Source of the DNA: Burkholderiales bacterium
Lineage (GTDB): Bacteria; Pseudomonadota; Gammaproteobacteria; Burkholderiales; Burkholderiaceae_C
Length of the DNA stretch: 64,000 bases
Direction of reading: 5' to 3'
Assembly (NCBI GenBank): GCA_016191525.1
Contig: JACPOK010000026.1
Span: forward strand, 1 to 64,000
In this document: positions 9,417 to 17,974 of the stretch, in pieces
How the letters are laid out: every line of letters begins with the position of its first letter
How positions within the stretch are numbered: position 1 is the first letter of the stretch
Notes under the pieces: model-generated
The model's database searches: none
Told to the model about the DNA's origin: nothing
The model's input: only the letters and a program-made list of their open reading frames with translations
Translations under genes and position numbers: made by a program

Positions 9417-10920
9417 GGTTGAAGACGCGGCCGTCGAGCCCGCGCAGGAAGTCGCTGTGGACAAGTCCAAGGGGGCCGGCCGGCGGGCGGGACCGCCACG
9501 GCTCGCGCCGATCTACCTGCAGCACAAGCGCAAGGTGCCGCCGCTCACCTTCGAGCTGGCGATCGACGGGCTGCCGCCGCTGGCCTTGCGCGCGCTCCAG
9601 CGCCTGCCTCGCCACGAGGGCGTGCCGGTTCTGCGCGGCCTCGGAAAGGAGGATGACGCGGGCTTCAGCTTCCAGTTCCGAATGGCGCCGCGCGAGCTCA
9701 CGGCGGAGGCGGTGCCGGCGCTGCTGGAACGCTGGGACGAGAAGTACGAGGTGGCCAAGGCCCGCGCGGGGCTGAATCCAGCACCGCCACCGGAGGCCGA
9801 GCCGCTGCGCCCGCGCGCGCCGCGCCGCGCCCGGGCGAATGCAGGAGACGCTGCAGGGACGGATGGGAGCGCCGGTGCCAGCCTGGCCAGCGCCGTCGCC
9901 GATCTCGGAATCGTCCAGAGCGCCATCTCCGCGCATGACGCGCAGGTCTTCTCGTCGCTACTCTCTACGAGTGCGGCACCCGCCGAGAGTCTCGGCGAGC
10001 TAGACAGCGTCCCGGTCCTCGATGGCGGCGCCGCTGCTGCTGTGGCACCGCCGGCAGCACCCGCGTGCGGCACCGGCGAGTTGTTCGACCACGCGGACAC
10101 TTCTGCTGCACTGGAGTCCCTGGCCACCATCCACATCGAGTTTTCACTTCGAGACGGTGGAAGCGACGGTGCAGGCAAAGGCACGCAGGACGACTGGCGC
10201 GCCTGGACGCATGCTCTTGTCCGCATCGAGGGCAACGGCATGCCCGCGTTGCAGCTGCGTCTGTACCCCATGGAAGGCCTGGATGCCGATTCGCAGCTGC
10301 TGGCCGACGGCCTGCGCAGCCAGTCCTGCGCCGAAGCATGGAAGGTTCGCGCCGAAGCCGCGCTCGCACAGAGTCTCGACGCCTGCCTGCGCATGCTCAC
10401 CGCGCCGGACAGGCTGGAGGCAACGCGGCTGGCGATCAACGACTTGGACAGGCTCGTGGGCGTGCTCGACGTGCTGCTGCTGGACATGCAGCTGTGCGCG
10501 CAACTCGTCGCTGCGATCGACAAGCAGCAGTTGGGCATGGCCGGGTGGGCACTTGGCGTGCGGCAGCACCTGCAGGCCCATGAGCGCGTCCACCATCGCT
10601 TCCATGTGGCCCCTTCGCCGGGGGCCGCCCTGGACCTGGTGGACCGCTGGGCCGGCGCGCTTGCGCCGATGCGCCTCACCGAGCAGGCGGGCCTGTTCGC
10701 CGAGCAGTCCGCCACGCACCTGCAGCGTCAGCTCAATCACCTGGTCGAACATGCGCGCGCGTGGACGCAAGACCGCGAGAAAGGAAGTACCCGCGACGAG
10801 TGCGCGCGAGTATTTGCCGTGTGGGCCACCTGGGCGCGCGCGCTGCCGGAACTCGCGCGGACAGCAGCAAAAAAACCGCCCGGCACCCTCTTGAATCGGC
10901 GAGCGCCCGGCTCAGACTGA
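9406..10920 (+). CDS. Large hypothetical protein of the integrase operon
   Basis: A 504-residue protein with an 11-base overlap with the integrase gene. An N-terminal region (1-130) has Arg-rich linkers, followed by a Pro/Ala-rich disordered region (about 120-230). The long C-terminal part (about 240-490) is Leu- and His-rich and helical. There is no signal peptide or membrane segment. No family was recognised. Its place directly after two recombinase-family genes suggests a role in element excision or maintenance. Confidence 0.65.
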   Translation: MTYEVEDAAVEPAQEVAVDKSKGAGRRAGPPRLAPIYLQHKRKVPPLTFELAIDGLPPLALRALQRLPRHEGVPVLRGLGKEDDAGFSFQFRMAPRELTAEAVPALLERWDEKYEVAKARAGLNPAPPPEAEPLRPRAPRRARANAGDAAGTDGSAGASLASAVADLGIVQSAISAHDAQVFSSLLSTSAAPAESLGELDSVPVLDGGAAAAVAPPAAPACGTGELFDHADTSAALESLATIHIEFSLRDGGSDGAGKGTQDDWRAWTHALVRIEGNGMPALQLRLYPMEGLDADSQLLADGLRSQSCAEAWKVRAEAALAQSLDACLRMLTAPDRLEATRLAINDLDRLVGVLDVLLLDMQLCAQLVAAIDKQQLGMAGWALGVRQHLQAHERVHHRFHVAPSPGAALDLVDRWAGALAPMRLTEQAGLFAEQSATHLQRQLNHLVEHARAWTQDREKGSTRDECARVFAVWATWARALPELARTAAKKPPGTLLNRRAPGSD

Positions 10921-10945
10921 ACCTCACCTACAAGCAAGGCGAGGT
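10921..10945 (+). promoter_or_regulatory. Hairpin masking a ribosome binding site (translational coupling)
   Basis: ACCTC immediately after the upstream stop codon can pair with GAGGT just before the next ATG, with two extra G-C pairs after one mismatch. A ribosome terminating at 10920 would open it and free the AAGGCGAGG ribosome site, coupling the two genes although they do not overlap. Confidence 0.3.
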
Positions 10946-11482
10946 ATGAACGACAACACTTCACGTCCCCCAAATCGCACCGTTCACACCAAATCGGTGG
11001 GTGTGGTGCGCGCGCGATTCGTGATGCATCCGAGTCACCAGGCGGTGGCCGACACGATCGACGCGATGAACAAGTCGCCGTATGCCCTGCGCAGCGGCGC
11101 AAGCAGCCCGGGCGAGTCTGTCACGCGGGATCAGGTCCTGACCGCGCTGGCCAGCCAGCCCGACGGGCTGACCGCCACCGGGGTCTGCGAGGCCATCATC
11201 GGTCGCAACGACGCACGCACGGCGCACCGTATCTGCGCGGTGTTCGTTCGCGAGACCAAACGCGGGTTCATCGAGCCCGATGCGGGGCGCAACGCCAAGC
11301 GCAAGCTCACCGAGCGGGGCTTGGAGGTGGCGCGCGAGCTGGAGCGCACCGCGCCGCAGCGGGCGGCCCAGGCGCGCACCGCGGCCCGGGCCACCGAGCG
11401 CGAGCGCGCGCAGCTGGCCAGCCGCACCGTGAACGGCGTCTTCGATTACGCCCACAAGATCCACATGGGGGCGCTGGGCTGA
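10946..11482 (+). CDS. Hypothetical protein with winged-helix-like N-terminal half
   Basis: A 178-residue, basic protein. Residues about 55-135 (from TRDQVLTALASQPDG through KRKLTERGLEVARELE) look like a small winged-helix DNA-binding fold, followed by an Arg/Ala-rich helical tail with coiled-coil character. It could be a DNA-binding regulator of the element. The family is not identified. It is in the same direction and operon as the recombinases, 25 bases after the previous gene. Confidence 0.6.
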   Translation: MNDNTSRPPNRTVHTKSVGVVRARFVMHPSHQAVADTIDAMNKSPYALRSGASSPGESVTRDQVLTALASQPDGLTATGVCEAIIGRNDARTAHRICAVFVRETKRGFIEPDAGRNAKRKLTERGLEVARELERTAPQRAAQARTAARATERERAQLASRTVNGVFDYAHKIHMGALG

Positions 11483-11491
11483 GCCCGGCGG

Positions 11492-12250
11492 ATGCGCATG
11501 ACGAATGCCGCAATCCGCGAACGGCTGCTGAAGGCCCTGCGCGCCGACGCCGGCGAGCTGCAGCTGATCGACCTGCCGCAGGGCGGGCTACGCCGCCAAT
11601 TCGTTCCGGTGAGCGTGGATCTGTCCGACGGGCCCTACTCCAGCAACGCCGGCGGCTTCATCGAACTGCTGGCCGAGGACAAACACCCGCTGGTTCGCGG
11701 CATGGTGCTGGACCACGTGGCGCCCCATAGCGTGTCCTACCGCGTGCTCGAGATCTCGGTGACGAACCGGGCTCGGGCGGACATGGCCCACTTCCTGATC
11801 GCGCGCAGTGTCGATGAAGAGCGTGCCGCACTGGCCGCGCGGTGGACCACCACAGCCGGGCGCGGCGCCGCCGATCGGGCCGCCGCGACGCTGCTGCACC
11901 GCTACCACCAGGTCGCTCGCCTGTGGCTGGCCAGCGGCCACCACCAGCTGCCCTGGGATGACGGTTCTACTCGCAAACCCGGCGCAGGCCTCCCCGTGCT
12001 GCACCTGTCGATCACCCAGCGGTTGACGCAGCGGCACCTGAAAAGCCCGGCCGGTGAACGGCTGATGTCGCGCCTTCCGGTTTGGCTGGCCACCGGCGGC
12101 GTCGAATGCACCGAGGACGGCGAGGGCGGGCTGCTCCTTCCTGAGCACCACTACGTGGCGATGGTCGCCGATCTGGACAGCCCGATCCCGCCCATGCTGA
12201 TCTGCAACGGCGACGGCATGTCCACCCGCCTGATGGCGATTACCGGATGA
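11492..12250 (+). CDS. Hypothetical protein of the integrase operon
   Basis: A soluble protein of about 250 residues. Starts at 11492 or 11498 are both possible, and neither has a strong ribosome site. There are scattered His residues (SGHHQLPW, PEHHYVAM) but no recognisable motif set, no signal peptide and no membrane segment. Its stop overlaps the start of the next small gene (ATGA). Confidence 0.6.
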   Translation: MRMTNAAIRERLLKALRADAGELQLIDLPQGGLRRQFVPVSVDLSDGPYSSNAGGFIELLAEDKHPLVRGMVLDHVAPHSVSYRVLEISVTNRARADMAHFLIARSVDEERAALAARWTTTAGRGAADRAAATLLHRYHQVARLWLASGHHQLPWDDGSTRKPGAGLPVLHLSITQRLTQRHLKSPAGERLMSRLPVWLATGGVECTEDGEGGLLLPEHHYVAMVADLDSPIPPMLICNGDGMSTRLMAITG

Positions 12251-12468
12251 GGGCCGCCATGTCACGAAGAAAGCACGATGACGCTCACCGGCCGCTGGGC
12301 GGCCGCGGCCAGCGCGCCAACCGCCCGGGCCGGACGGCCAACTGGGGCGGCGCGCAGCTGGTGGAACACCAGGTTCAAGCGTGTCGCGCCTGCGGGCGCG
12401 GCCTGGGCCACTTTCCGGGCTGCGAACTGGCTGGCCTGGATGCCGGCGCGGAGGGCCAGACCCGATGA
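12247..12468 (+). CDS. Small Arg/Gly-rich protein with Cys cluster
   Basis: A 73-residue basic protein, too short to classify. ATGA overlaps at both ends couple it to its neighbours and support real translation. It carries a C-x2-C-x8-C pattern (CRACGRGLGHFPGC) that, with the nearby His, could bind zinc. The Arg-rich N-terminus suggests nucleic-acid binding. Confidence 0.45.
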   Translation: MRAAMSRRKHDDAHRPLGGRGQRANRPGRTANWGGAQLVEHQVQACRACGRGLGHFPGCELAGLDAGAEGQTR

Positions 12469-13016
12469 GCGACACGACAGCTCGCAGCAGCCGCGCCGAA
12501 GTGCGCAACCCCCTGCTCAAGCACCCCGGCATCGTCGCCGAGTGGGCCAAGCTGAAGGCCGATCACCCGCCCGCGGCCGTCGCTCTCTGCAACATCCTGA
12601 AGTTCACGGCGCAGGTGTGCGGCGACGAAGGCGAGAAACACTGGGGCCGGCGCAAGTACACGTCCGGCCAATACTGGAAGGTGCAAGGCGTCTACGCCCG
12701 TCACATTCGCAACGCGGCAGGCCTGGCCACGCCAGGTGTTCCGCGCAATGAAGACGCCCGCGACGCCGCGCTCTGGCGGGAACAGGCGCCCCGGTGGGCG
12801 GCATCCCTGAACCGGCGGGCCTCAGTGGAACAGTGGATGTTCGACGCCGTGTGCGGCCGCCGGCCGATGCCGACGCCTGAGGAACTGCGCCAATGGGCTC
12901 TCAAGCTCGGCACGCCCGAAGACGCCGATCTGCGCGCCGCCGTGGGCGCCCCGTGCGCCACGGAACGGGCGTCCGCCCATGCCAAGCAACTTTCTCAGGA
13001 AGGCAATACACCATGA
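12465..13016 (+). CDS. Hypothetical protein of the integrase operon
   Basis: About 183 residues. The start at 12465 overlaps the preceding stop (ATGA), and the stop overlaps the next start. The N-terminal part is Lys/Arg-rich (HWGRRKYTSGQYWKVQGVYA) and the C-terminal part helical. No signal peptide or known motif is visible. Confidence 0.6.
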   Translation: MSDTTARSSRAEVRNPLLKHPGIVAEWAKLKADHPPAAVALCNILKFTAQVCGDEGEKHWGRRKYTSGQYWKVQGVYARHIRNAAGLATPGVPRNEDARDAALWREQAPRWAASLNRRASVEQWMFDAVCGRRPMPTPEELRQWALKLGTPEDADLRAAVGAPCATERASAHAKQLSQEGNTP

Positions 13017-13633
13017 CCCAAGACGAGTTCCTGATCGCCAAGGCTGGCCACCAGGCCGGAGCGATCGCCCGCCACGCTGCGCAGCTGCTGATGTTCGGCC
13101 TGGACGACATCCCTCCCGGCCTCGAAAGGTCGAACGCCGACCACTTTAAAGAGGCCCTCTGGGACCTGGTGTCCGTGGCGGCCCTGCTGGCGGGCACCGG
13201 CGTGATCACGCTGTGCTTCGACGCGGGGCTGATGCAGCGGCGCTTCGACGCGCTGGCAGCGGATCTGCGTTTCGCCGTGGCGCGCGGCCAAGTGCAAGGC
13301 CCCTGCAGCCTGCTGGGCCCAACGGCGCGTCACGCCACAGCCCATGAAGTGGCCCATGCCCTGGCGGCCTACGTGGACGCCGACGCGGTTGGCCCGGCGC
13401 CGCCCGCGCCCGGCGCCGATGAAGTGCCGACGCCTGAGCCTGAGGCGGCGCTGCGCGACCCGGCCGCGTCGACCTGGTTCATTCGCGCGCTCGAGGCTGC
13501 GATGCGGCGCGATCCGGTGGACGCAGCGAATGACGCCGACGTGCTGGCGAGAATCCTGGGCAAGCACGCCAACAAGGTGCTCGCCGCGGCGCGCGGCGGT
13601 CTGGACCTGCGTGCCGCACAGGCCGGGGGCTGA
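13013..13633 (+). CDS. Hypothetical protein with repeated C-terminal helical module
   Basis: About 206 residues, starting at an ATGA overlap with the previous gene. It has a helical N-terminal region with a hydrophobic stretch (VAALLAGTGVITLCF), a Pro/Glu-rich linker, then a C-terminal module of about 45 residues beginning STWFIRALEAAMRRDP. That module has a clear counterpart in the gene at 13703-14536 (GWVVRALRSALDRDP... VLARVL). The two proteins therefore share a domain and probably a partner. No family was recognised. Confidence 0.6.
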   Translation: MTQDEFLIAKAGHQAGAIARHAAQLLMFGLDDIPPGLERSNADHFKEALWDLVSVAALLAGTGVITLCFDAGLMQRRFDALAADLRFAVARGQVQGPCSLLGPTARHATAHEVAHALAAYVDADAVGPAPPAPGADEVPTPEPEAALRDPAASTWFIRALEAAMRRDPVDAANDADVLARILGKHANKVLAAARGGLDLRAAQAGG

Positions 13634-13702
13634 GCGCATGAACTACGACACCTTCGCCGCCGCCGGCGGTCGCCGCTGAACCCCGACATCGAGGAGGAAC
13701 AC

Positions 13703-14536
13703 ATGAACCAACACTTTGAAAATCAGGCCGCGCCGCTGGCGCTGCCGCTGGCGATCAGCACACTGGATCGCTTCGTGCAGGAGCAGGGCACCGCCGCGCA
13801 ACGCGAGGCCTGGACTGTAGTGACGGGCGGCCTCGAGCGGGCCCGCCTGGCCGCCGAGGACCGGCCCGGGCAGGAAGCGGCCCTCTATGACAGGGGGCTC
13901 GAGGCGGCGCGCGACGGAGTCCACGAGCTGGCGGCCGGCTTCGACGACTTGCCTTTCAGCAACTGCCCGGAAGCCTGGGCCGAAAAACCGTTCGCGCGGA
14001 TCTGCTGGTATGAGGACGGCGGCGATCCGGGCGTGGGCATCCCCGCACGGCACGGCTGGAATCTCGCGGCGGACCAGGCGGGTACGGTGCTGCAGGAGCT
14101 GGCGGCCGCGGCGCGGGGCGCCGCGCCGTCGGGCGTGTACGCGCTGTGGACGCGCACAGGCGGCCCGGTGTTCCTGGGCGGGGTGACGCAGCTGCAGCAG
14201 CCCTTCGCACGCATCACGCGCTTCCAGAGCCGCTTCGGCGCGCAGCGCGAGGGGTGGGCGCTTGCGGCCGACCAGGCCGGCACCATGATCGAGCCGCTGC
14301 TGGCCGTGGCCAGCGTGGACGTGGATCCGCCGCCGGCGGCGGAAAGCCTGCTGGAGGAATCCTCGACACCTGGATGGGTGGTTCGCGCGCTGCGCTCGGC
14401 GCTTGATCGCGACCCAGCGCAGGCCGCAGCCGAGGCGACCGTGCTCGCCCGGGTGCTGGTGGCCCGGCGCGAGGCCGTGGCCAGCGCGTGTGCGCAGCTG
14501 GTGCCGACGGGCAAGGTGCTGGGAATTTCCGCATGA
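13703..14536 (+). CDS. Hypothetical protein sharing the C-terminal module of 13013-13633
   Basis: A 277-residue, acidic, Ala-rich protein. It carries an internal duplication around the phrase LAADQAGT, which occurs near residues 121 and 190 (the second as LAADQAGTMIEP). It ends with the same RAL-x3-D/R-RDP...VLAR module as the gene 70 bases upstream. GAGGA precedes the ATG. The stop overlaps the next start (ATGA). The internal repeat plus shared tail suggest a protein-protein interaction scaffold. Confidence 0.6.
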   Translation: MNQHFENQAAPLALPLAISTLDRFVQEQGTAAQREAWTVVTGGLERARLAAEDRPGQEAALYDRGLEAARDGVHELAAGFDDLPFSNCPEAWAEKPFARICWYEDGGDPGVGIPARHGWNLAADQAGTVLQELAAAARGAAPSGVYALWTRTGGPVFLGGVTQLQQPFARITRFQSRFGAQREGWALAADQAGTMIEPLLAVASVDVDPPPAAESLLEESSTPGWVVRALRSALDRDPAQAAAEATVLARVLVARREAVASACAQLVPTGKVLGISA

Positions 14537-14778
14537 CGGTGGCGACGGTCGAGAACCGCAGCACAGCGATCGCCGGCGTGCGATGCGACGCGTGCAAGCA
14601 CAACCACTACAGCGCCCCGGGGGGCCAAGCGCTGAGGCCGTTCCCTCACTCGTGGTGCCTGGAACTGCAGCGGGCGATCCCGATGCGACTCGGGCCACAC
14701 GAGAAGTGGTTGTCCAGCGAGATCCCCGCCGACTGCCCAACATTTGGCGCTTCGAGAGTCGTTCGCAGTGCGAACTGA
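14533..14778 (+). CDS. Small zinc-ribbon-like protein
   Basis: An 81-residue protein with CDACKHNHY near residue 20, a Cys in PHSWCLE and another in ADCPTF. These could form a C-x2-C...C...C zinc site. It starts within an ATGA overlap with the upstream gene. No family name is assigned. Confidence 0.5.
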   Translation: MTVATVENRSTAIAGVRCDACKHNHYSAPGGQALRPFPHSWCLELQRAIPMRLGPHEKWLSSEIPADCPTFGASRVVRSAN

Positions 14779-14857
14779 GCGGGCGCTTCACAATTGCATG
14801 GGAATGGCGTCAACGCCGGCTCGGCCCAGCCCGAGGCAATGACTGTTTGGGTAGGAG

Positions 14858-15508
14858 ATGAAGATGAAGGAAGGTGAGGATCGATTCTGGCTGGAAGTCG
14901 CCAACCAGCTGAATCCCGATTGGCACGTCCACATGGGCGATGGAGCTGCGCGAATACCGCTGGCGCAACAGGACACGTTCCTCTACATGTTCGACACCTC
15001 GACCATGTGGGTCGCGGCGGGCGTGACGATGGCTTCCGAAATGCTGCGCGCACGCCGCCAGCTGCAGGGTCTGAAACTGGAGCCCGGCTTGGTTGCTGGC
15101 CTGGCGGGGGAAGCCATCTTGGAGTGCGGCAAGGCCAATCTGCCGGGTGACCACGCCGATACGCAGCGAGCAATGACAGCGACCATCTGCTCGATCACGG
15201 CCACTGTTACCTGGTCGACGGTGATGGATCGCATCGGAAGCCCGGCTGGCCATTGGATCTGGATGGCGTATCGCCTCCGCGACGGGGACACCCTCGGCCG
15301 CCCTGTGTTCGGGCAGGGACCGCGCGCATTCATGCAGCAGAGTGACGTGCATCGTTCTGTTCGGACGGCCCTGTTGGCTGACCTCGGGAACCCGCGTTCG
15401 TCGGTGAACCAGCGGGTCACAGCCGGCGGCGGCGCGAACCTGCATCCCACGCTGCAAGGTTGGCTGACAGACCCCCCTGCTTCGAATGGAAACTCGCCGA
15501 CCAGATGA
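14858..15508 (+). CDS. Hypothetical protein of the integrase operon
   Basis: A 216-residue protein with a good ribosome site (AGGAGATGAAG) before the ATG. A central hydrophobic/Thr-rich region (ATICSITATVTWSTVM) may be buried or membrane-associated. No signal peptide and no recognised family. The stop overlaps the DUF6283 start (ATGA). Confidence 0.6.
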   Translation: MKMKEGEDRFWLEVANQLNPDWHVHMGDGAARIPLAQQDTFLYMFDTSTMWVAAGVTMASEMLRARRQLQGLKLEPGLVAGLAGEAILECGKANLPGDHADTQRAMTATICSITATVTWSTVMDRIGSPAGHWIWMAYRLRDGDTLGRPVFGQGPRAFMQQSDVHRSVRTALLADLGNPRSSVNQRVTAGGGANLHPTLQGWLTDPPASNGNSPTR

Positions 15509-15957
15509 AGACGATCACCCGCGTACGTCCCGCAGGACCTGACCACCAGGTCGTGACGGCCGAGGGCAGCAGCCGCGGCGGCTACCGGCGCAAACCCTGC
15601 GCAGGCTGTCCGTGGCGGGTTGAGAACGACGGATCATTTCCGGCCGAGGCATTTCGCCACAGCGCCGAAACCGCGTACGACATGAGCTCGCACGTGTTCG
15701 CCTGCCACGAGTCAGGTGTTGAGGCGCGCCATACCTGCGCAGGGTTCTTGCTGCGCGGCGCCGACCACAACCTGGCCGTGCGGCTGGGCCTGCGTTCGGG
15801 CAGGTACAGGCTCGACGTGACGGACGGTGGCGCCCAGCTGCACCAGGACTATCGGGCCATGGCGATCGCCAATGGGGTACATCCGGATGACGCGGCGCTC
15901 GAACCTTGTCGCAGCGCGCACGAAGGAAGCAACGGCGTGCGGCCGCGTCGACCATGA
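15505..15957 (+). CDS. DUF6283-family Cys-rich protein
   Basis: A 150-residue protein. Near the N-terminus RKPCAGCPWRVENDG contains C32-x2-C35-PWR, and later Cys/His residues (FACHES, HTCAG, PCRSAHE) complete a likely metal site. This arrangement matches DUF6283, a small family found in phages and mobile elements; the function is unknown. ATGA overlaps on both sides place it in a coupled trio with a protein of unknown function and an oxygenase-like protein. Confidence 0.65.
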   Translation: MKTITRVRPAGPDHQVVTAEGSSRGGYRRKPCAGCPWRVENDGSFPAEAFRHSAETAYDMSSHVFACHESGVEARHTCAGFLLRGADHNLAVRLGLRSGRYRLDVTDGGAQLHQDYRAMAIANGVHPDDAALEPCRSAHEGSNGVRPRRP

Positions 15958-16439
15958 AGACGTCGAAATCCGCGCTCGGCTGTGTGCTGGGCCGAATTCA
16001 GGTGCCTGCGGGGCTACAAGAGGTGGCTGAAGGCGCCGCTCGTGCATTTTGGGCGCATCAAGTTGCCACCGACTTCTCCGAGCCGGTGGACACGGCGAGG
16101 GCACCACGCGGCACTGGAGGCCTGGGATGGGTGCCCGCTGCGGAGTTGGGCAGTCTCGGTTTTCGATCTTCAACCGAGAACCACTGGGTCATGACTGCCG
16201 ACGCGGATCCCCATGTGGATCGAGCCTGGGGCACGACACTCCTATGGGTGCTGGTCAACCCCGCGCTGCGCTTCAAGCAGCGGGGCTCCTCGCCGATACA
16301 GCCTGCGCAAGGGGACTGGCTGATATTCGACGACTTTGCCGAGCACTCGGTTTCGCCGTCGCGCTCGACGCCCGACGACGGGGTATTTCTCGCATGGGCC
16401 GTCAGAGTGTTCGAGAAGCGGACCACGGCAAGGCAATGA
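15954..16439 (+). CDS. Putative Fe(II)/2-oxoglutarate-oxygenase-fold protein
   Basis: About 161 residues. A jelly-roll type metal site is suggested by H87-V-D89 in ADPHVDRAWG and H131 in FAEHSVSPS, with GDWLIFDD strands between. That HxD...H order is typical of 2OG-Fe(II) dioxygenases, although the protein is short and the 2OG-binding Arg is not certain. The start overlaps the DUF6283 stop (ATGA). It might modify a nucleic acid or a protein of the element. Confidence 0.5.
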   Translation: MKTSKSALGCVLGRIQVPAGLQEVAEGAARAFWAHQVATDFSEPVDTARAPRGTGGLGWVPAAELGSLGFRSSTENHWVMTADADPHVDRAWGTTLLWVLVNPALRFKQRGSSPIQPAQGDWLIFDDFAEHSVSPSRSTPDDGVFLAWAVRVFEKRTTARQ

Positions 16440-16607
16440 AGCTGGCGCAGCGCCCAAAACCTGCAAAAAAGGGGTTTTAGGAGGGGTCAGTAGGAATCAT
16501 TGCATCAAAGAATGCATGCATTGGACCGTGTGATGCAGCGTCGATGAACCAAGGCTCCGCCCTGTTTTTCCATCCCGGTTCCGTTTCTTTAAGCCGGTGG
16601 GGAAAAA

Positions 16608-17639
16608 ATGGATCAACGCCTTTCGAGTCCAGTAGCGCAGCAACCCATATCTGTCCGATTCGCTGATGCGATCCTGTCGGGTGCAAGCACTGAGCGGTCA
16701 ATGCCAGCCGCGCCGTCCCCTTTGGGACTGTCGCCGACGGCGCCATACCACGTCGTTCCCGACTTCATTCCCGAAGCATTGTCCCTCCGCGCGGCGTTCG
16801 AATCGCACTTCGCCCAGCCCGAAAGCCACGGGTCCGACCACCAGGTGTGGAATTACTGGCATGTGCCGGACTCGTACACCTACCTGAAGACGCTTCCGGA
16901 GAAGGTTCTTTCCAGGCCGCTGGCCAACGCATTCGTCGCGAACGTCGCCGCGTATGCGAGGCGCATGCTGGGCATGGATGTCGTAACGTGGCCATATCTC
17001 AGCCTGTACGTGGAAGGGTGTGGGCAGACTCTCCACAACGACTCGCGCAATGGTGCGTTCGGCTTCGTGTATTCGCTCACTCGCTGGGACGATCGGCGCT
17101 TCAAGGGCGGCGAGACCTTGCTGTTTCGGGAACAGGACTACTGGGCAAGCGGGCGTTTTCGTGACGCCGGCGCGGGGACCTCGTTCTACGAGTGCATCCC
17201 GAGTCGCTTCAATCAATTGCTCGTGTTCGATGACCGTTTGATTCACGGCGTGTCCGAGGTGCGCGGCGTGGCCGACCCCCGCGAGGGCAGGATCGTGTTG
17301 CATGGCCACCTGCGCGTAAGCGGGCCGTTTGCAGATGGGCCGCTGGCGGACGAGATGCCCATGCTGCTGCAGGGAGACCTGGGGCGGGCGCTCGGATCGG
17401 CGCAGCTCGCAGCGCAGAGCGTCGCGGGCCAATTTCACGGCTTCGCAACCTGCGCGGTGGACGTCCAGGAAGATGGAACCGTGGCCGCCGTGCAGCCATT
17501 GGTGCAGCGCGTCCTGGGCCGAACAGGCCCCATGGCGCACGTCGAGTTGCTTGTAGATCTGCACGATGCGCTTCGCCGCATGCGGTTCCCCAGTCGCGAA
17601 GCGCCGAGCAGAATCAGTTTGCCTGTCATCTTCGAGTAG
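16608..17639 (+). CDS. 2OG-Fe(II) oxygenase (prolyl-4-hydroxylase-like fold)
   Basis: A 343-residue protein with a convincing double-stranded beta-helix metal site: H143 and D145 in TLHNDSRNG, FKGGETLLF in the middle, H213 in DDRLIHGVSE and an Arg (225 or 228) in ADPREGRIV for the 2-oxoglutarate carboxylate. Such enzymes hydroxylate or demethylate a substrate with Fe(II), O2 and 2-oxoglutarate. The substrate is unknown. It stands 168 bases after the smaller oxygenase-like gene; the gap holds only a weak AAAACC...GGTTTT hairpin near 16460. Confidence 0.75.
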   Translation: MDQRLSSPVAQQPISVRFADAILSGASTERSMPAAPSPLGLSPTAPYHVVPDFIPEALSLRAAFESHFAQPESHGSDHQVWNYWHVPDSYTYLKTLPEKVLSRPLANAFVANVAAYARRMLGMDVVTWPYLSLYVEGCGQTLHNDSRNGAFGFVYSLTRWDDRRFKGGETLLFREQDYWASGRFRDAGAGTSFYECIPSRFNQLLVFDDRLIHGVSEVRGVADPREGRIVLHGHLRVSGPFADGPLADEMPMLLQGDLGRALGSAQLAAQSVAGQFHGFATCAVDVQEDGTVAAVQPLVQRVLGRTGPMAHVELLVDLHDALRRMRFPSREAPSRISLPVIFE

Positions 17640-17664
17640 GGCACACACGCTCTAGCCAATTGCC

Positions 17665-17928
17665 ATGGACCATCGCTCCTTCGATGCTGCCGCTGCAAAG
17701 CTGGCAGCCTGGCAAATCGCCCAGGCGGAGCTCGCTGCGCTGGAAAATGAGCTCGTCGCCGCGATGGCGGAATACGCCAAGACGTTGGGCGAGCCGCCAC
17801 GTCAGTTGGTCATCCAGGCGGAGCGACAACGCGAAGAAGTTCGCGGCTTGTTCGATGTGGCGATGGAGGCGCTCGACGCGCATAGTACCGCCCGCACCGG
17901 ACAGACCAATTTCGGCGATCTTTCCTAA
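17665..17928 (+). CDS. Small coiled-coil hypothetical protein
   Basis: An 87-residue, charged, helical protein with heptad-like Ala/Leu/Glu pattern (AELAALENELVAAMAEYAK) suggesting a coiled coil. No signal peptide. It is the last rightward gene of the element-like region, 25 bases after the oxygenase. Function unknown. Confidence 0.5.
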   Translation: MDHRSFDAAAAKLAAWQIAQAELAALENELVAAMAEYAKTLGEPPRQLVIQAERQREEVRGLFDVAMEALDAHSTARTGQTNFGDLS

Positions 17929-17974
17929 GAGAGTACGGCGCCCGGCATCGATTGGGCCGCGAGCGCCGGCGATT

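Noticed and set aside
13638..13679. 13-codon open frame between two unknown genes
   Set aside because: Too short to support as a gene; a leader or leftover is possible but nothing shows function.
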